Of a stretch of 64,000 nt of DNA, positions 25,627 to 34,862 are shown in pieces. The stretch spans positions 62,001-126,000 of the forward strand of contig NZ_FCOF02000016.1 in NCBI RefSeq assembly GCF_001544755.2. Reading direction: 5' to 3'. The position numbers and the translations under genes are program-made. Each line of letters starts with the position of its first letter. Positions within the stretch are counted from its first letter, which is position 1. This DNA comes from Caballeronia catudaia. GTDB lineage: Bacteria > Pseudomonadota > Gammaproteobacteria > Burkholderiales > Burkholderiaceae. Under the pieces are notes generated by a model. The model saw only the letters and a list, made by a program, of their open reading frames with translations, did no database searches and was not told the DNA's origin.

Positions 25627-26292
25627 ATGGACGAGCAGCAATGGATGGCAGTCGACGAGTACCTGTGCGAGCGGACGCAAACACCGGACGAATCGCTCGA
25701 TGCGGCCTTGAAATCCAGCGTGGAAGCAGGCCTGCCCACGATCAACGTCGCGCCGAATCAGGGCAAACTGCTGAACATGCTCGCGCGCCTGCGCGGGGCG
25801 CGGCGCATTCTCGAACTCGGCACGCTCGGCGGCTACAGCACGATCTGGCTCGCGCGCGCCCTGCCCGAAGACGGGACGCTGCTCACGCTCGAAGCCGTCG
25901 AGCACCATGCTGATGTCGCGCGCAGGAATATCGAGCGTGCGGGCTTATCGGGCGTCGTGTCGGTGATCGTCGGAGATGCAGTGGATACGATGCAGGCATT
26001 CGTGCGCGACGGCATTCCGCCGTTTGACTTCGTTTTTCTCGATGCCGACAAGCAAAGTTATCCCGCGTACCTGCGCCTCGTCTTGCGCCTCAGCCGGCCA
26101 GGAACCGTGATCGTCGCGGACAATGTGGTTCGCGGCGGCCGCGTGACGGAGGCTCAAAATAGCGACCCGGCCGTCGTCGGCGTGCGCGCGTTCTTCGATA
26201 TGCTCGCCGCAGAAAAAGACGTGTGCTCCACGGCGATTCAGACGGTGGGAAGCAAAGGCTGGGACGGGTTTTCGATTTCCATCGTGTCCTGA
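25627..26292 (+). CDS. SAM-dependent O-methyltransferase (catechol OMT-like)
   Basis: 221 aa. Family 3 O-methyltransferase pattern: RILELGTLGGYSTIWLA near residue 60 binds SAM, FVFLDADKQSY supplies metal-binding aspartates and VADNVVRGGRV the conserved DNV loop. It should methylate a catechol-type or similar hydroxyl with a divalent metal. The start at 25627 is fixed by AAAGGAG at 25615; an upstream ATG in the same frame has no such site. Stands alone, 136 bases after the LysR gene and convergent with the SulP gene. Confidence 0.88.
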   Translation: MDEQQWMAVDEYLCERTQTPDESLDAALKSSVEAGLPTINVAPNQGKLLNMLARLRGARRILELGTLGGYSTIWLARALPEDGTLLTLEAVEHHADVARRNIERAGLSGVVSVIVGDAVDTMQAFVRDGIPPFDFVFLDADKQSYPAYLRLVLRLSRPGTVIVADNVVRGGRVTEAQNSDPAVVGVRAFFDMLAAEKDVCSTAIQTVGSKGWDGFSISIVS

Positions 26293-26304
26293 GTTCGAAG
26301 AATA

Positions 26305-26344
26305 GTTGCCCGAACTATTTTCATCCGAGAAACAGTCGGGCAAC
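26305..26344. terminator. Stem-loop between convergent genes
   Basis: GTTGCCCGA and TCGGGCAAC form a perfect 9-bp stem with a 22-base loop, placed between the stops of the O-methyltransferase and SulP genes. No clear T-run follows, so it may be a weak bidirectional terminator or a processing structure. Confidence 0.5.
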
Positions 26345-26397
26345 GCCGGATGGCCGGTGAATTGACGCCGTCGACGCCCGGTTGATCTCGCGCTCGC

Positions 26398-27975
26398 TCA
26401 CTCGGACGTCATGCCCTGTCTCGTGAATCCGAGCCATTTCCCGCGCAAGGCGGACATGCCTGTTTCCGCCGAGGTAAGCGGCAGCTTTCGGCATTCGACA
26501 TGCATGTTTCGCGAAGGCGCGGCAGTCACGAACTTGTCGATTTCCTCGCGCACGTCGGGATCGATATAGTCCGCTCGCGAGGCATCGAAGATCACCGTGG
26601 CGCCATCGGGAATCGTGCGCAGATGATGCTTGAGCGTGACTTTGCCGAGGAATGAGACATCCTTGCGGAACGACAGCAGGTAATGATCGTCGTGCTGCGC
26701 AATTGTGATCGGACGTTTGAGGTTCGCGCGGAACGCGAGCAGGAGACTGCACGCAATGCCAAGCAGAATGCCCATCAACAGATCCGTCAGCAATACGCCC
26801 GCAATCGTGACGACGAACGGCGCGAAGCGGTCGATGCCCTGCTTCGCGACCGCCGCGAACAGCGAAGGCTTCGCGAGCTTGAGGCCCGTGAAGATCAGGA
26901 TCGCCGCGAGACAGGCGAGCGGGATCAGGTTGATCACGCTCGTCAGCGCGAACACGCTCGCGAGCAACAGCACGCCATGCACGAACGACGACCAGCGGCT
27001 CTGCGCGCCCGCATGCACGTTCGCGGAGCTGCGCACGATCACCGAGGTGATCGGCAAAGCGCCGATCGCACCGGCCATCATGTTGCCGATGCCTTGCGCC
27101 TTCAGTTCGCGATCCGGATGCGCCGCGCGCTTCTTGGGATCGAGCTGCTCGACCGCTTCCAGACTCAGGAGCGTTTCGAGGCTCGCGACGATCGCGAGCG
27201 TCAACGCAAGACGCCACACATCGGGATTAACGAGTTGGGAGAAGTTCGGCAATTCGAGCGCATTCGTGAGCGCCGCAAACGTTTCAAGCGACGGCAACGC
27301 GACGCGATGTTGGGCGGGCGGAGCGAACCCCGGCGCGAACAGATCGAGCAACAGCGTCATGCCGATGCCGAACGCGACCACCGCGAGCGGCGCGGGCACG
27401 GCGCGCACGAGCGCGAAGCGGCGCATCGCGCGCGTCTCCCAGGCGGCCAGCATGGCGAGCGATACGACGGCCACGATGCACGCCGCCATCGATACGGGAC
27501 CGAACGGCGTGGCGAGCATGCCGGGACCGCTCGCAGCGGGCGCGCCGTGATTGGCGAAACCCGCGGCGAGCGGAATCTGCTTGATGACGAGCAGAAGGCC
27601 GATGGCGGCGAGCATGCCTTTGATCACCGACGAAGGCACATACGCCGCAAAGCGCCCCGCTTTCAACATGCCGAAGCCGAACTGGATTGCGCCGGAAAGC
27701 AGTACAGCAAGGAGAAACGCGGAGAAGCTCCCGAGCCTGGCAATGCCATCGACGACGATCACGATGAGACCCGCGGCCGGACCGCTCACGCTCAATTGCG
27801 AGCCGCTCAACAACGCGACGACGAGCCCGCCGATGATGCCCGACAAAAGCCCGGCAAACGGCTCGACGCCCGATGCATTGGCGATACCGAGACATAGCGG
27901 CATCGCGACGAGAAACACGACAGTGCCCGCGAATACATCGCGCGGAAAAGTGGCCAGACGGTTAGCTTGATTCAT
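26398..27975 (-). CDS. SulP-family anion transporter with STAS domain
   Basis: 525 aa. Starts at 27975 (MNQANRLATF), where the conserved part begins with FPRDVFAGTVVFLVAMPLCLGIA; ten to fourteen membrane segments extend to about residue 400, then a cytoplasmic STAS domain of about 100 residues ends the protein. Substrates of the family are sulfate, bicarbonate or dicarboxylates. The beta-carbonic anhydrase encoded 82 bases upstream on the same strand favours bicarbonate or CO2-linked transport. Confidence 0.9.
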   Translation of the reverse strand: MNQANRLATFPRDVFAGTVVFLVAMPLCLGIANASGVEPFAGLLSGIIGGLVVALLSGSQLSVSGPAAGLIVIVVDGIARLGSFSAFLLAVLLSGAIQFGFGMLKAGRFAAYVPSSVIKGMLAAIGLLLVIKQIPLAAGFANHGAPAASGPGMLATPFGPVSMAACIVAVVSLAMLAAWETRAMRRFALVRAVPAPLAVVAFGIGMTLLLDLFAPGFAPPAQHRVALPSLETFAALTNALELPNFSQLVNPDVWRLALTLAIVASLETLLSLEAVEQLDPKKRAAHPDRELKAQGIGNMMAGAIGALPITSVIVRSSANVHAGAQSRWSSFVHGVLLLASVFALTSVINLIPLACLAAILIFTGLKLAKPSLFAAVAKQGIDRFAPFVVTIAGVLLTDLLMGILLGIACSLLLAFRANLKRPITIAQHDDHYLLSFRKDVSFLGKVTLKHHLRTIPDGATVIFDASRADYIDPDVREEIDKFVTAAPSRNMHVECRKLPLTSAETGMSALRGKWLGFTRQGMTSE

Positions 27976-28057
27976 GAATTTTTTTCGAACGAGTTGGGGC
28001 CTGCGAATGCCGCGGGAGCGACTTCGCATCGACAAGCTATCGAGGGGAAACAGCCGA

Positions 28058-28705
28058 CTAAGCGGCCTGAAGCGATACGACCTGCGCGCGCGCAGTGTCT
28101 TGTGTCCCGGCCTCTTCCGCATACCCGGAAGCGAGCACGTCGATGAGGCCGTCATGCAGGCCGAAGATCCAGCCATGAACGAGCGGCGGCTCGGCGCGAT
28201 CACGCACGACCGCGTGTTGCCGCAAGAGGCGCACTTGCTCCAGCACATTCAGTTCGGCGAGGCGATTTGCGCGCGTGTCGAGCTCGGCGAATGTGTCGAG
28301 TTCCGCGCGATGGCGCTCGCCCAATGCGCACAACGGTGCGATACGGCGATTCACGTGCGGCAAGTCGCTCGATTGCGGCAATAGCGAGGCGCGCACGCCG
28401 CCGCATCCGTAATGGCCGCATACGATCACATGATCGACTTTCAGCACGCGCACCGCGTATTCGAGCACGCTCATCGTGTTGTCATCGGAAGGAGAAAACA
28501 GGTTCGCGATGTTGCGATGAACGAAGAGATCGCCGGGATTGGCGTTGGTCACCGTTTCGGCCGGCACGCGGCTATCCGCGCAACCGATCCACAGCACCTT
28601 CGGGCTTTGCCCTTGCGCGAGGCGCGGGAAGAATTGGGCATCCGCATGCGCGGTTTCGCGCGCCCAGGCAATGTTTTCCAGAAGCATTCGTTTCGGTCGA
28701 TTCAT
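28058..28705 (-). CDS. Beta-class carbonic anhydrase
   Basis: 215 aa. Interconverts CO2 and bicarbonate in the cytoplasm. Zinc ligands C42, H98 and C101 and the catalytic pair D44-R46 are present (CADSR; GHYGCGG). A GGAGAA site precedes the ATG at 28705. It is the first gene of a two-gene unit with the SulP transporter, a pairing seen in several bacteria and thought to couple bicarbonate movement with its hydration equilibrium. Confidence 0.93.
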   Translation of the reverse strand: MNRPKRMLLENIAWARETAHADAQFFPRLAQGQSPKVLWIGCADSRVPAETVTNANPGDLFVHRNIANLFSPSDDNTMSVLEYAVRVLKVDHVIVCGHYGCGGVRASLLPQSSDLPHVNRRIAPLCALGERHRAELDTFAELDTRANRLAELNVLEQVRLLRQHAVVRDRAEPPLVHGWIFGLHDGLIDVLASGYAEEAGTQDTARAQVVSLQAA

Positions 28706-28969
28706 GCATTTTTCTCCATAAGCAAACCAGCGCGCCTTCCATGCCGACGCAATGAATAAAAAGGGGATCGTACCTACGCTGCAGTGCGGCGAATTCCTTA
28801 CGAATCACTTTCGCAGAAAAAGTTCATCGGCGTCCAGTGAAATAAATCTGACGTATCTTTAATGCGCCGCGCGTCCGTGAATGATGCATCGACGGGTCGG
28901 GTTTTATTCGCGACTCGTGAGTTGGCGTCTGCTAATCTCTGTCGTTCGGAATTCAGCCTTCAAACATCC

Positions 28970-29797
28970 ATGAACCATCCGGCAACAGGCATCGACATGA
29001 CCCGCTTCGTCGAATTGAGCAGCGGCGCTTATCCGGTGCGCATCGAATATCAATGGTTGAATGCAGAGCGCGCCGATGCGCCCATCGCATTGTTCCTGCA
29101 TGAAGGTCTGGGATCGATCGCGCTGTGGAAAGGCTGGCCGCAAATGCTATGCGATCGCCTCGCTTGCCGTGGTCTCGTTTATTCGCGGCCCGGCTACGGG
29201 CGCTCCACTCCGCGCCGGCCCGAAGAAAAGTGGCCAGTCGAATTCCTGCATCGGCAAGCGCATGACGTGCTGCCCGCATTGCTCGATGCACTCGGCATCG
29301 GCGCTGAAGAACGATCGCGCATGTGGCTCATCGGCCATAGCGATGGCGGCACCATTGCGCTCCTGTACGCGAGCGCCTTCCCCGAAGCGCTCGCCGGTCT
29401 GGCCGTCATGGCGCCGCACATGTTCGTGGAAACGATGACGGTGGAAGGTATCGAGAAGGCCCGCAGCACGTATGAGACGGCATCGTTCAGGGAAAAGCTG
29501 CGGGCTTATCACGACGACGTGGATTCAGCCTTTTACGGCTGGAACGACGCCTGGCTGAATCCCGCGTTTTTGCATTGGAACATCACGGAAGAGATAGCGT
29601 CGATCGTTCGCCCGTTACTTGCGATACAAGGCTATGACGACGAATATGCGTCGATGCGGCAACTGGACGCGATCGAGGCGGCCGTTCCACATGCGCGACT
29701 CGTCAAGCTGACGCAGTGCGGACACTCGCCGCATCGCGATGCGGCCGACGCAGTGAACGATGCGATCGCCGCTTTCGTGGCATCGCATCGCGCCTGA
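28970..29797 (+). CDS. Alpha/beta hydrolase
   Basis: 275 aa from the ATG at 28970; the ATG at 28997 is equally possible and no strong ribosome site decides. The oxyanion loop FLHEGLGSIALW, the nucleophile elbow GHSDGGTIA and the C-terminal histidine QCGHSPHRD are visible, so it should be an active serine hydrolase. Substrate unknown. It is transcribed away from the carbonic anhydrase gene and meets the deacetylase gene tail to tail, 1 base apart. Confidence 0.85.
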   Translation: MNHPATGIDMTRFVELSSGAYPVRIEYQWLNAERADAPIALFLHEGLGSIALWKGWPQMLCDRLACRGLVYSRPGYGRSTPRRPEEKWPVEFLHRQAHDVLPALLDALGIGAEERSRMWLIGHSDGGTIALLYASAFPEALAGLAVMAPHMFVETMTVEGIEKARSTYETASFREKLRAYHDDVDSAFYGWNDAWLNPAFLHWNITEEIASIVRPLLAIQGYDDEYASMRQLDAIEAAVPHARLVKLTQCGHSPHRDAADAVNDAIAAFVASHRA

Positions 29798-29798
29798 T

Positions 29799-30653
29799 TC
29801 AACGCTTGATTTTCAGATAGGCACGGCTGATGGCCGGCCGCGTGTGGACCCATAAGCGCGACGCAAGCCACGAAGCCGGACGATCGCGCACTTCGAGTCG
29901 TTTGATGGTGCGCTCGGCATCAACGCATGCGTTCCGATCGAGCGGATTCGCGCTGATGTTCGTGCCCGTATGGCACGTATAGAAGTGCCTGAAGCCCGCG
30001 TTCAGCGCCACTTCGCGATAGTCGTCGTCGTAATAACCTTGTGGCCAGCACAGATGATCGGAGACTTCGCCGAGGCGCGTGCGCAATGCGGAACGCGCCG
30101 CATGCAGATCGTCATGCAGACGCTCGCGCTTCTCGCCCGGCGAGCCCGCGACCCGATCCCAGCGCACATGCGTATGCGTGTGGCTATGGAATTCGAACGT
30201 GCCGGCATTGCGCATCGCTTCGATTTCCGACCAGCGCAGGATGGCATCGTCGGCGCGACCGCTTTCGATTGCGCGCTCGCCTGCGTGATGATCCAGCAAA
30301 GACGGCAACGCCGCGCCCGCGTTCGCTGCATTCGGGCGCACGCCGGCCTCGCCCGGCCAGCTGCTTACGAGAAAGCACAATGCCGTGAAGCCGTGGCGCT
30401 CCAACACCGGATGTGCATGCACCCAGTTGTCGAGATAGCCATCGTCGAAAGTAATGACGATCGATTTCGACGGCATGTCCTCGCCGCTCAGAAACGCCGC
30501 GAGCTGCGCCGAGCCGATCGTCCGATAACCGGCGTTCGCCAGATAATCCATTTGCGCCGCGAAATGCCCGGGCGTCACGGTGATCATGCCGGGCGACGTG
30601 CTGACGTGGTGGTACATCAGCACGGGAACGGCGCGTGCCTGCTTCCGGCTCAT
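29799..30653 (-). CDS. Polysaccharide deacetylase (NodB domain)
   Basis: 284 aa. The N-terminal VPVLMYHHVS and ITFDDGYLDNW with paired aspartates near residue 70, then HSHTHTH near residue 155 give the metal-binding core of carbohydrate esterase family 4. No signal peptide was seen, which differs from secreted members. ATGA overlap with the glycosyltransferase gene before it shows a two-gene unit for assembling or trimming a surface sugar. Confidence 0.87.
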   Translation of the reverse strand: MSRKQARAVPVLMYHHVSTSPGMITVTPGHFAAQMDYLANAGYRTIGSAQLAAFLSGEDMPSKSIVITFDDGYLDNWVHAHPVLERHGFTALCFLVSSWPGEAGVRPNAANAGAALPSLLDHHAGERAIESGRADDAILRWSEIEAMRNAGTFEFHSHTHTHVRWDRVAGSPGEKRERLHDDLHAARSALRTRLGEVSDHLCWPQGYYDDDYREVALNAGFRHFYTCHTGTNISANPLDRNACVDAERTIKRLEVRDRPASWLASRLWVHTRPAISRAYLKIKR

Positions 30654-31735
30654 TGGCGATGCCCCCGCTCTTCCAGGGCACGTCGATAGAAGAGCGCCGT
30701 TTCATTCGCCATTTCGCCGACCGTGAAGCCGCGTTCGGTGATGCGCACGCTTTCGCGTTGAAGGCGCTGACGCAAAGCCGGATCATCTATCATGCGCGCG
30801 ATCGCCTCGCGCAACGCAACCGGATCATGCGGCGGCACAAGCAAGCCATTCACGTTGTCTTCGATGAGTTCGGGCACGCCATCGACACACGTGCCGATGA
30901 CCGGCAATCCTGCGTCCATCGCCTCGATGAATGCCTGGCCGAGCGCTTCCTGATGCGTAGGCAGCACGAAAAGATCGGAGCCGCGAAAGATGTTCTGCAC
31001 GTCGGTGCGAAAGCCCAGCAAATGGATGCGATGCGCGAGACCGAGGCTATCCACGATGCCTTTGACACGAACGTAAAGATCGCCATCGCCCGCCATCACG
31101 ACGTGCAGGTGCGGATAGGTGTCGAGCAGCGGACGCACCGCGGCGATCAGATCTTCATGGCCCTTCTTGTCACGCATGATCGCGACCATGCATACGATGA
31201 ACGCGTCCGGTCCAAGACCGAGTTCTTCGCGCAAGGTCGAATGCGCGACGGGCTGTGGCTTGACGATGCCGTCATAGATCGTCTGCACCCGTTCCTCGCC
31301 GACGCCCGCGGAAATCAGATAGCGGCGCACGTAATGACTCACCGCGATCACGCGGTGCGGAATCCACGTATAGGTAGCGAGCGACGAGATCGGCAGCGCG
31401 AGATGCCGCGTGCGAACGATGAGCGGCGTGCGTGCGAGCCGTGCGGCCGTGCCGGCCACGAGACTGTCGTGACCGCTATGCGTATTGACCACGTCGAACG
31501 GGCGGCGGCGCAACAGCGCGTTGATGTGAAGCATCGATTGCATGTCGCCGCCGCCACGCATGCGCGCGTGATGCACGGTGAAACCGAGTTCGCTGCAACG
31601 GTGCCCGAGGCGCGCATCGCTTGGACACACCAGTTCCACGGTATGACCGCCTTCACGTAGCGCCACCATTTCTTTCAAGGTGCGGATCTCCTGGCCACCC
31701 CATCCCGTCGAGGACTCGCTATGTAGGATCTTCAA
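30650..31735 (-). CDS. GT4-family glycosyltransferase
   Basis: 361 aa. The N-terminal KILHSESSTGWGGQEIR acceptor side and C-terminal EALGQAFIEAMDAGLPVIGT (EX7E motif) with PELIEDNVNG mark a retaining GT-B glycosyltransferase. The start is placed at TTG 31735 because homology begins there and GGAG stands 9 bases before it; a 32-residue upstream extension to an ATG at 31831 looks unrelated. Works with the deacetylase encoded next in a probable surface-polysaccharide step. Sugar unknown. Confidence 0.85.
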   Translation of the reverse strand: MKILHSESSTGWGGQEIRTLKEMVALREGGHTVELVCPSDARLGHRCSELGFTVHHARMRGGGDMQSMLHINALLRRRPFDVVNTHSGHDSLVAGTAARLARTPLIVRTRHLALPISSLATYTWIPHRVIAVSHYVRRYLISAGVGEERVQTIYDGIVKPQPVAHSTLREELGLGPDAFIVCMVAIMRDKKGHEDLIAAVRPLLDTYPHLHVVMAGDGDLYVRVKGIVDSLGLAHRIHLLGFRTDVQNIFRGSDLFVLPTHQEALGQAFIEAMDAGLPVIGTCVDGVPELIEDNVNGLLVPPHDPVALREAIARMIDDPALRQRLQRESVRITERGFTVGEMANETALFYRRALEERGHRQ

Positions 31736-32231
31736 TGCTCGATGCTCCGAATTTCGGCGGCAACGCAGCCGAAATATCTGGTAATAATTTGTTTGCCTTT
31801 CAACCCTCGGGGATTCGCAATGAAAACGCAAGGGGTTTGGTGCCGCCTCGAACGAGGCTATCGGAAGAAATGCAGTGCTTGTTAGCGTAATGAAAGCGCG
31901 ACGCCGATGGTGCTAAAAACAGTCAACCGATGTAACGTTTTGAGGGCGGTCGGCCCGCTTGACCAGCTAACGGCTCGAGCGAGTGCCTGGTTGACGCAAA
32001 GATGGCGAATTTGTCAGTTTCGCTCATCGAACCTTATCAGTCGCTTAAAGAAAAAAAACTCGGTGGTAACGAGCAAACGTTTGTCGAGTTCCTGATTAAC
32101 CATTGTTCGCTAAACGCCTTGATTGCTTAGCGCTCGCGGCAAGAATTCAGCGTCTGTTTCAACCTCGGTCTTGCGTCAGCAAGTACTGTGCGAGCGTGAT
32201 AACTTCAATCGAAATTGCGAGGAGAAACCTC
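31736..32231. other. AT-richer intergenic region
   Basis: About 500 bases between the glycosyltransferase start and the next small gene, clearly less GC-rich than the surroundings and with poly-A (near 32048). No RNA gene, repeat or convincing reading frame was found; small frames of about 60 residues here lack codon bias of genes. It must hold promoters in both directions. Confidence 0.4.
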
Positions 32232-32642
32232 ATGTTGCTCTCCGATGAAGAACTCGCACGCCTTCAATCCGTCGCGCCGTTTTTGCGTAGCGAAGCGCGT
32301 TCGGCACTCGAAGCCGAAGCCGGTTACGAAGTAACGATGGAACTCGAATCGCATCTGCAGCCGGGCTTGCGCATCCGCGCGCCCGATTCACCGCGAACGA
32401 CCGCCGATGCCGACGCGCCGCCGTATCCGCTCGATCTCTTCGTCGGCTTGCCATTGAGCGAATTGCGCGCGCTGTCTCATGCGGACGGCGCCGCACGCGA
32501 AGCCGAGCTTGCGCGTTTCGGCGCGCGCTTCTCGCCGCGTTTGTTGCGCGCGATCGCGACCATGACGCCGCATCAGATCGATCTCGACGCAGGTGTGCAA
32601 AGCGAAGCGGGAACGCTGTCAGTGATGCTCGACGAAGACTGA
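32232..32642 (+). CDS. Conserved-looking hypothetical protein
   Basis: 136 aa, not recognised. The start at 32232 has GAGGAGA seven bases upstream; a longer in-frame extension has AT-rich, non-coding character. The protein is acidic and soluble, without signal or membrane segments. It begins LLSDEELARLQSVAPFL, has a middle with many Pro/Asp residues and a helical end. Codon use (strong third-position GC) supports a real gene. Single gene between a 500-base gap and the convergent FadR-type regulator. Confidence 0.65.
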   Translation: MLLSDEELARLQSVAPFLRSEARSALEAEAGYEVTMELESHLQPGLRIRAPDSPRTTADADAPPYPLDLFVGLPLSELRALSHADGAAREAELARFGARFSPRLLRAIATMTPHQIDLDAGVQSEAGTLSVMLDED

Positions 32643-32677
32643 CGCCACGTGTTCAAGGGCCGAATAGCGGTGGGCGC

Positions 32678-33433
32678 TCACCCCGCGTCTTGCGACTTCG
32701 GCAATGCTTCGTGCGCGCGCCGCAACCGCTCGCGGCTATTCGACAGATGCATGCGCATGGCCGCGCGCGCGGCTTCGGGATCGCGGCGCTCGATTGCATC
32801 GTAGATATCTTCATGCTCGCGATTCACACGATCCAGATAGCTGCCCGGATCGTTATGCGCGAGCGCCGCGGAGTTGACGCGCGTGCGCGGAATGATCGTA
32901 TTGCCGAGCTGACTGAGGATGCTGTGGAAATAGCGGTTGCCCGTCGCCTTTGCGAGTTCGAGATGGAACGCGACATCGGCTGCGACCGCGCTGCCCTCGC
33001 CCGCTTCGACGAGCCGCTCGAACTCGTCGAGCGCGCGACGCATCTGCGCGAGGTTTTCATCGGTGCGGCGCATGGCGGCGAGACCGGCCGCCTCTGCTTC
33101 GAGGCTGATGCGCAGTTCGAGAATGGCCATCACGTCGCGCACGGTGAGATCGCCCGCAGCTTCGATCTGGAAGCGGTCCTGGTCGCCTGCCTGGAGCACG
33201 AAGGTGCCAATGCCGTGACGGGTTTGCACCAGCCGCGCCGCCTGCAGCCGTGAAATGGATTCACGCACGACCGTTCGGCTCACGCCGAGCTGCGCCATGA
33301 TTTCGGATTCCGTCGGCAGCTTGTCGCCGGGTTGAAGCGCGCCGCTGCGAATCCGCTCGGACAACTCGGCGACGACCTCCTCGGTGAGATTGCGGGAGCG
33401 GCGAAGCGCGCCGGACGCGAGTGCTTGGGACAT
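32678..33433 (-). CDS. FadR/GntR-family transcriptional regulator (FCD domain)
   Basis: 251 aa. Winged helix at residues about 15-80 (RSGALQPGDKLPTESEIMAQLGVSRTVVRESI) and a helical FCD effector domain (VMAILELRISLEAEAAGLAA, then FHLELAKATGNRYF and NREHEDIYDAIERRD) with the metal-binding Asp/His pattern. Such proteins respond to small carboxylic acids. There is no metabolic gene next to it in the same direction, so the target is unknown; it may act on its own promoter. Confidence 0.88.
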   Translation of the reverse strand: MSQALASGALRRSRNLTEEVVAELSERIRSGALQPGDKLPTESEIMAQLGVSRTVVRESISRLQAARLVQTRHGIGTFVLQAGDQDRFQIEAAGDLTVRDVMAILELRISLEAEAAGLAAMRRTDENLAQMRRALDEFERLVEAGEGSAVAADVAFHLELAKATGNRYFHSILSQLGNTIIPRTRVNSAALAHNDPGSYLDRVNREHEDIYDAIERRDPEAARAAMRMHLSNSRERLRRAHEALPKSQDAG

Positions 33434-33465
33434 TGAAGGGCCAATCTTGGTGTGCTGATCGGCCC

Positions 33466-33494
33466 ATTATAGGGGCGCGTGACAGCTTGTACGA
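33466..33494 (-). promoter_or_regulatory. Probable promoter of FadR-type regulator
   Basis: Perfect TATAAT on the minus strand (33471-33466), 17 bases from a weak TCGTAC -35 (33494-33489). It lies 33 bases upstream of the regulator start, so the leader is short. Confidence 0.5.
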
Positions 33495-34020
33495 TGACTA
33501 TCGAATTTTGCACGCAGGATGCAGCGGCATTGCACACGCGGAGTTAGAAGCAGCATTCGTTTCAGCGAGTAAGCGAATCATGAATCGCGTGGGCGCACTG
33601 GCTAAGGCCACCAAAGCCCTGAAAATCATGCGATTGGGGCCAAAGCAAACCGTTGTTAAACCACTTGTTGCGGCGTAAAGTTCAAGTACCACATGAAGTG
33701 AATCCGCGCAAGCCAGGCGACGACAGCCGCTATCGGCGGTCTTCGTTCGTCTGACCGCGCGGGTTGGTTTCATCGTCCGGCTCGCCAATCCATGTCCGCA
33801 TCCGTTGGATTCGCCATCCTCTCGCGCACTCGCGGGCCAGGGCACAGCGGTTCACCGGCTCGCAGACGCGCGCGCACACGCGTGTCTGTACGTTTCACCA
33901 CGCCTCTACGCGCCTCGCCCATCGATCAGGCGAAAGCCGGTGTACATCCGTATTCCCATTCGCCGGATTCACGGCGATACTGAGTCGCGGCATCGAGGTT
34001 GGCAGGCAAGGAGACGAGCA
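33495..34020. other. Intergenic region without supported gene
   Basis: About 525 bases of lower GC content upstream of the stress-like gene. An 85-residue frame (33421-33678) ends with a basic helix (AKATKALKIMRLGPK) but overlaps the regulator promoter and has no ribosome site, so it is not called. No repeat or RNA gene was seen. Confidence 0.4.
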
Positions 34021-34443
34021 ATGATGCGTGAAGTAAGCGGAGCGTTCTATAACTCCCGTAAGCTGGATGAGGCACTTGAAGACTTGCGCGCGGAGGGCAT
34101 CACGGGCGATCGCGTCCGCATGGCGAGCATGAGCGGCTTTGCCGATTTCCATGCGGCGCAAACCCAGAGCAACAACGCGCAGACACAGTGGATCGCCGCG
34201 GAATACGCAGGCCACGGCGAACATCTCGGCGTGGTCGATACGCACGACTACCCGTTCGGTCTCGATATGTCCGGCGACGACATCCTTCCCTCGTTCGGCG
34301 CCGACGGCGGCGATGCGGACGAGGCCTGCGGAATCACGCGCGTGATCGTGAGCATCCGCGACGAAGCCGAGATGCGCGCGGTGTGCGACATCTTCTCGCG
34401 CCTCGGCACCGACGATATCGACGTGGAAGGCGCGCCGGCCTGA
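34021..34443 (+). CDS. Small protein resembling general stress 17M/YflT-type fold
   Basis: 140 aa. The N-terminal EVSGAFYNSRKLDEALEDLRAEGITGDRVRMAS resembles the beta-alpha-beta start of general stress protein 17M-like domains, and the end VIVSIRDEAEMRAVCDIFSRLGTDDIDVE resembles its second half. A central acidic part is less conserved. Start chosen for AAGGAG at 34009-34014, seven bases before ATG 34021. Soluble, no signal. Function unknown; a stress role is a weak inference. Confidence 0.6.
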   Translation: MMREVSGAFYNSRKLDEALEDLRAEGITGDRVRMASMSGFADFHAAQTQSNNAQTQWIAAEYAGHGEHLGVVDTHDYPFGLDMSGDDILPSFGADGGDADEACGITRVIVSIRDEAEMRAVCDIFSRLGTDDIDVEGAPA

Positions 34444-34468
34444 TTCGCAGCGCCCTGGCGTCATCGGG

Positions 34469-34717
34469 TCATGGCGTGGTTGTCGCGGGTTTCGGCTTCT
34501 TCTTGTGCTTGAAATGAGCGTCCTCGTGACGGGTGCTGTCAGGCACGGAGGTTTTTTCGCCGCCTGCAGTCGGCCCTGCTGTCGCCGCGCCGTGTGCGTT
34601 GCCGCCGCCCGCGCCGCCATTGCCGTTGCCGCCCGATTGCGCTACCGCCGCGCCTGCAACGCCTAACGTCACGCTCGCGGCAAGCGCGAGCAACGCCTTC
34701 AATCCAGCTTTCCTCAT
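34469..34717 (-). CDS. Small exported glycine-rich protein
   Basis: 82 aa. A clear signal peptide over residues 1-26 (LKALLALAASVTLGVAGAAVA, cut after VAQ), then a low-complexity Gly/Asn/Ala stretch and a basic, His/Lys-rich tail (HFKHKKKPKP). The ATG at 34717 follows GGAGAGGG. No known domain. Probably periplasmic or secreted; the basic tail could bind polyanions. Convergent with the stress-like gene and divergent from the UvrA gene. Confidence 0.6.
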   Translation of the reverse strand: MRKAGLKALLALAASVTLGVAGAAVAQSGGNGNGGAGGGNAHGAATAGPTAGGEKTSVPDSTRHEDAHFKHKKKPKPATTTP

Positions 34718-34862
34718 TTTTCCCTCTCCTCGAAAATCATTGCTGTTCGGCGTGCATTTCGCATGCAAGATGCGTAACGCAAAATGCCATCTGGTATATG
34801 GCATGCTGAATGCTCACCCCCTCAACGTCCGCGCCGCGTCTGGCCGTCACCCCGCCCTGCTC

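Noticed and set aside
31907..32095. 62-residue frame in the AT-rich gap
   Set aside because: No ribosome site, no codon bias, no recognisable domain.
33421..33678. 85-residue frame upstream of the stress-like gene
   Set aside because: Overlaps the FadR-type promoter, lacks a ribosome site and shows weak codon bias.
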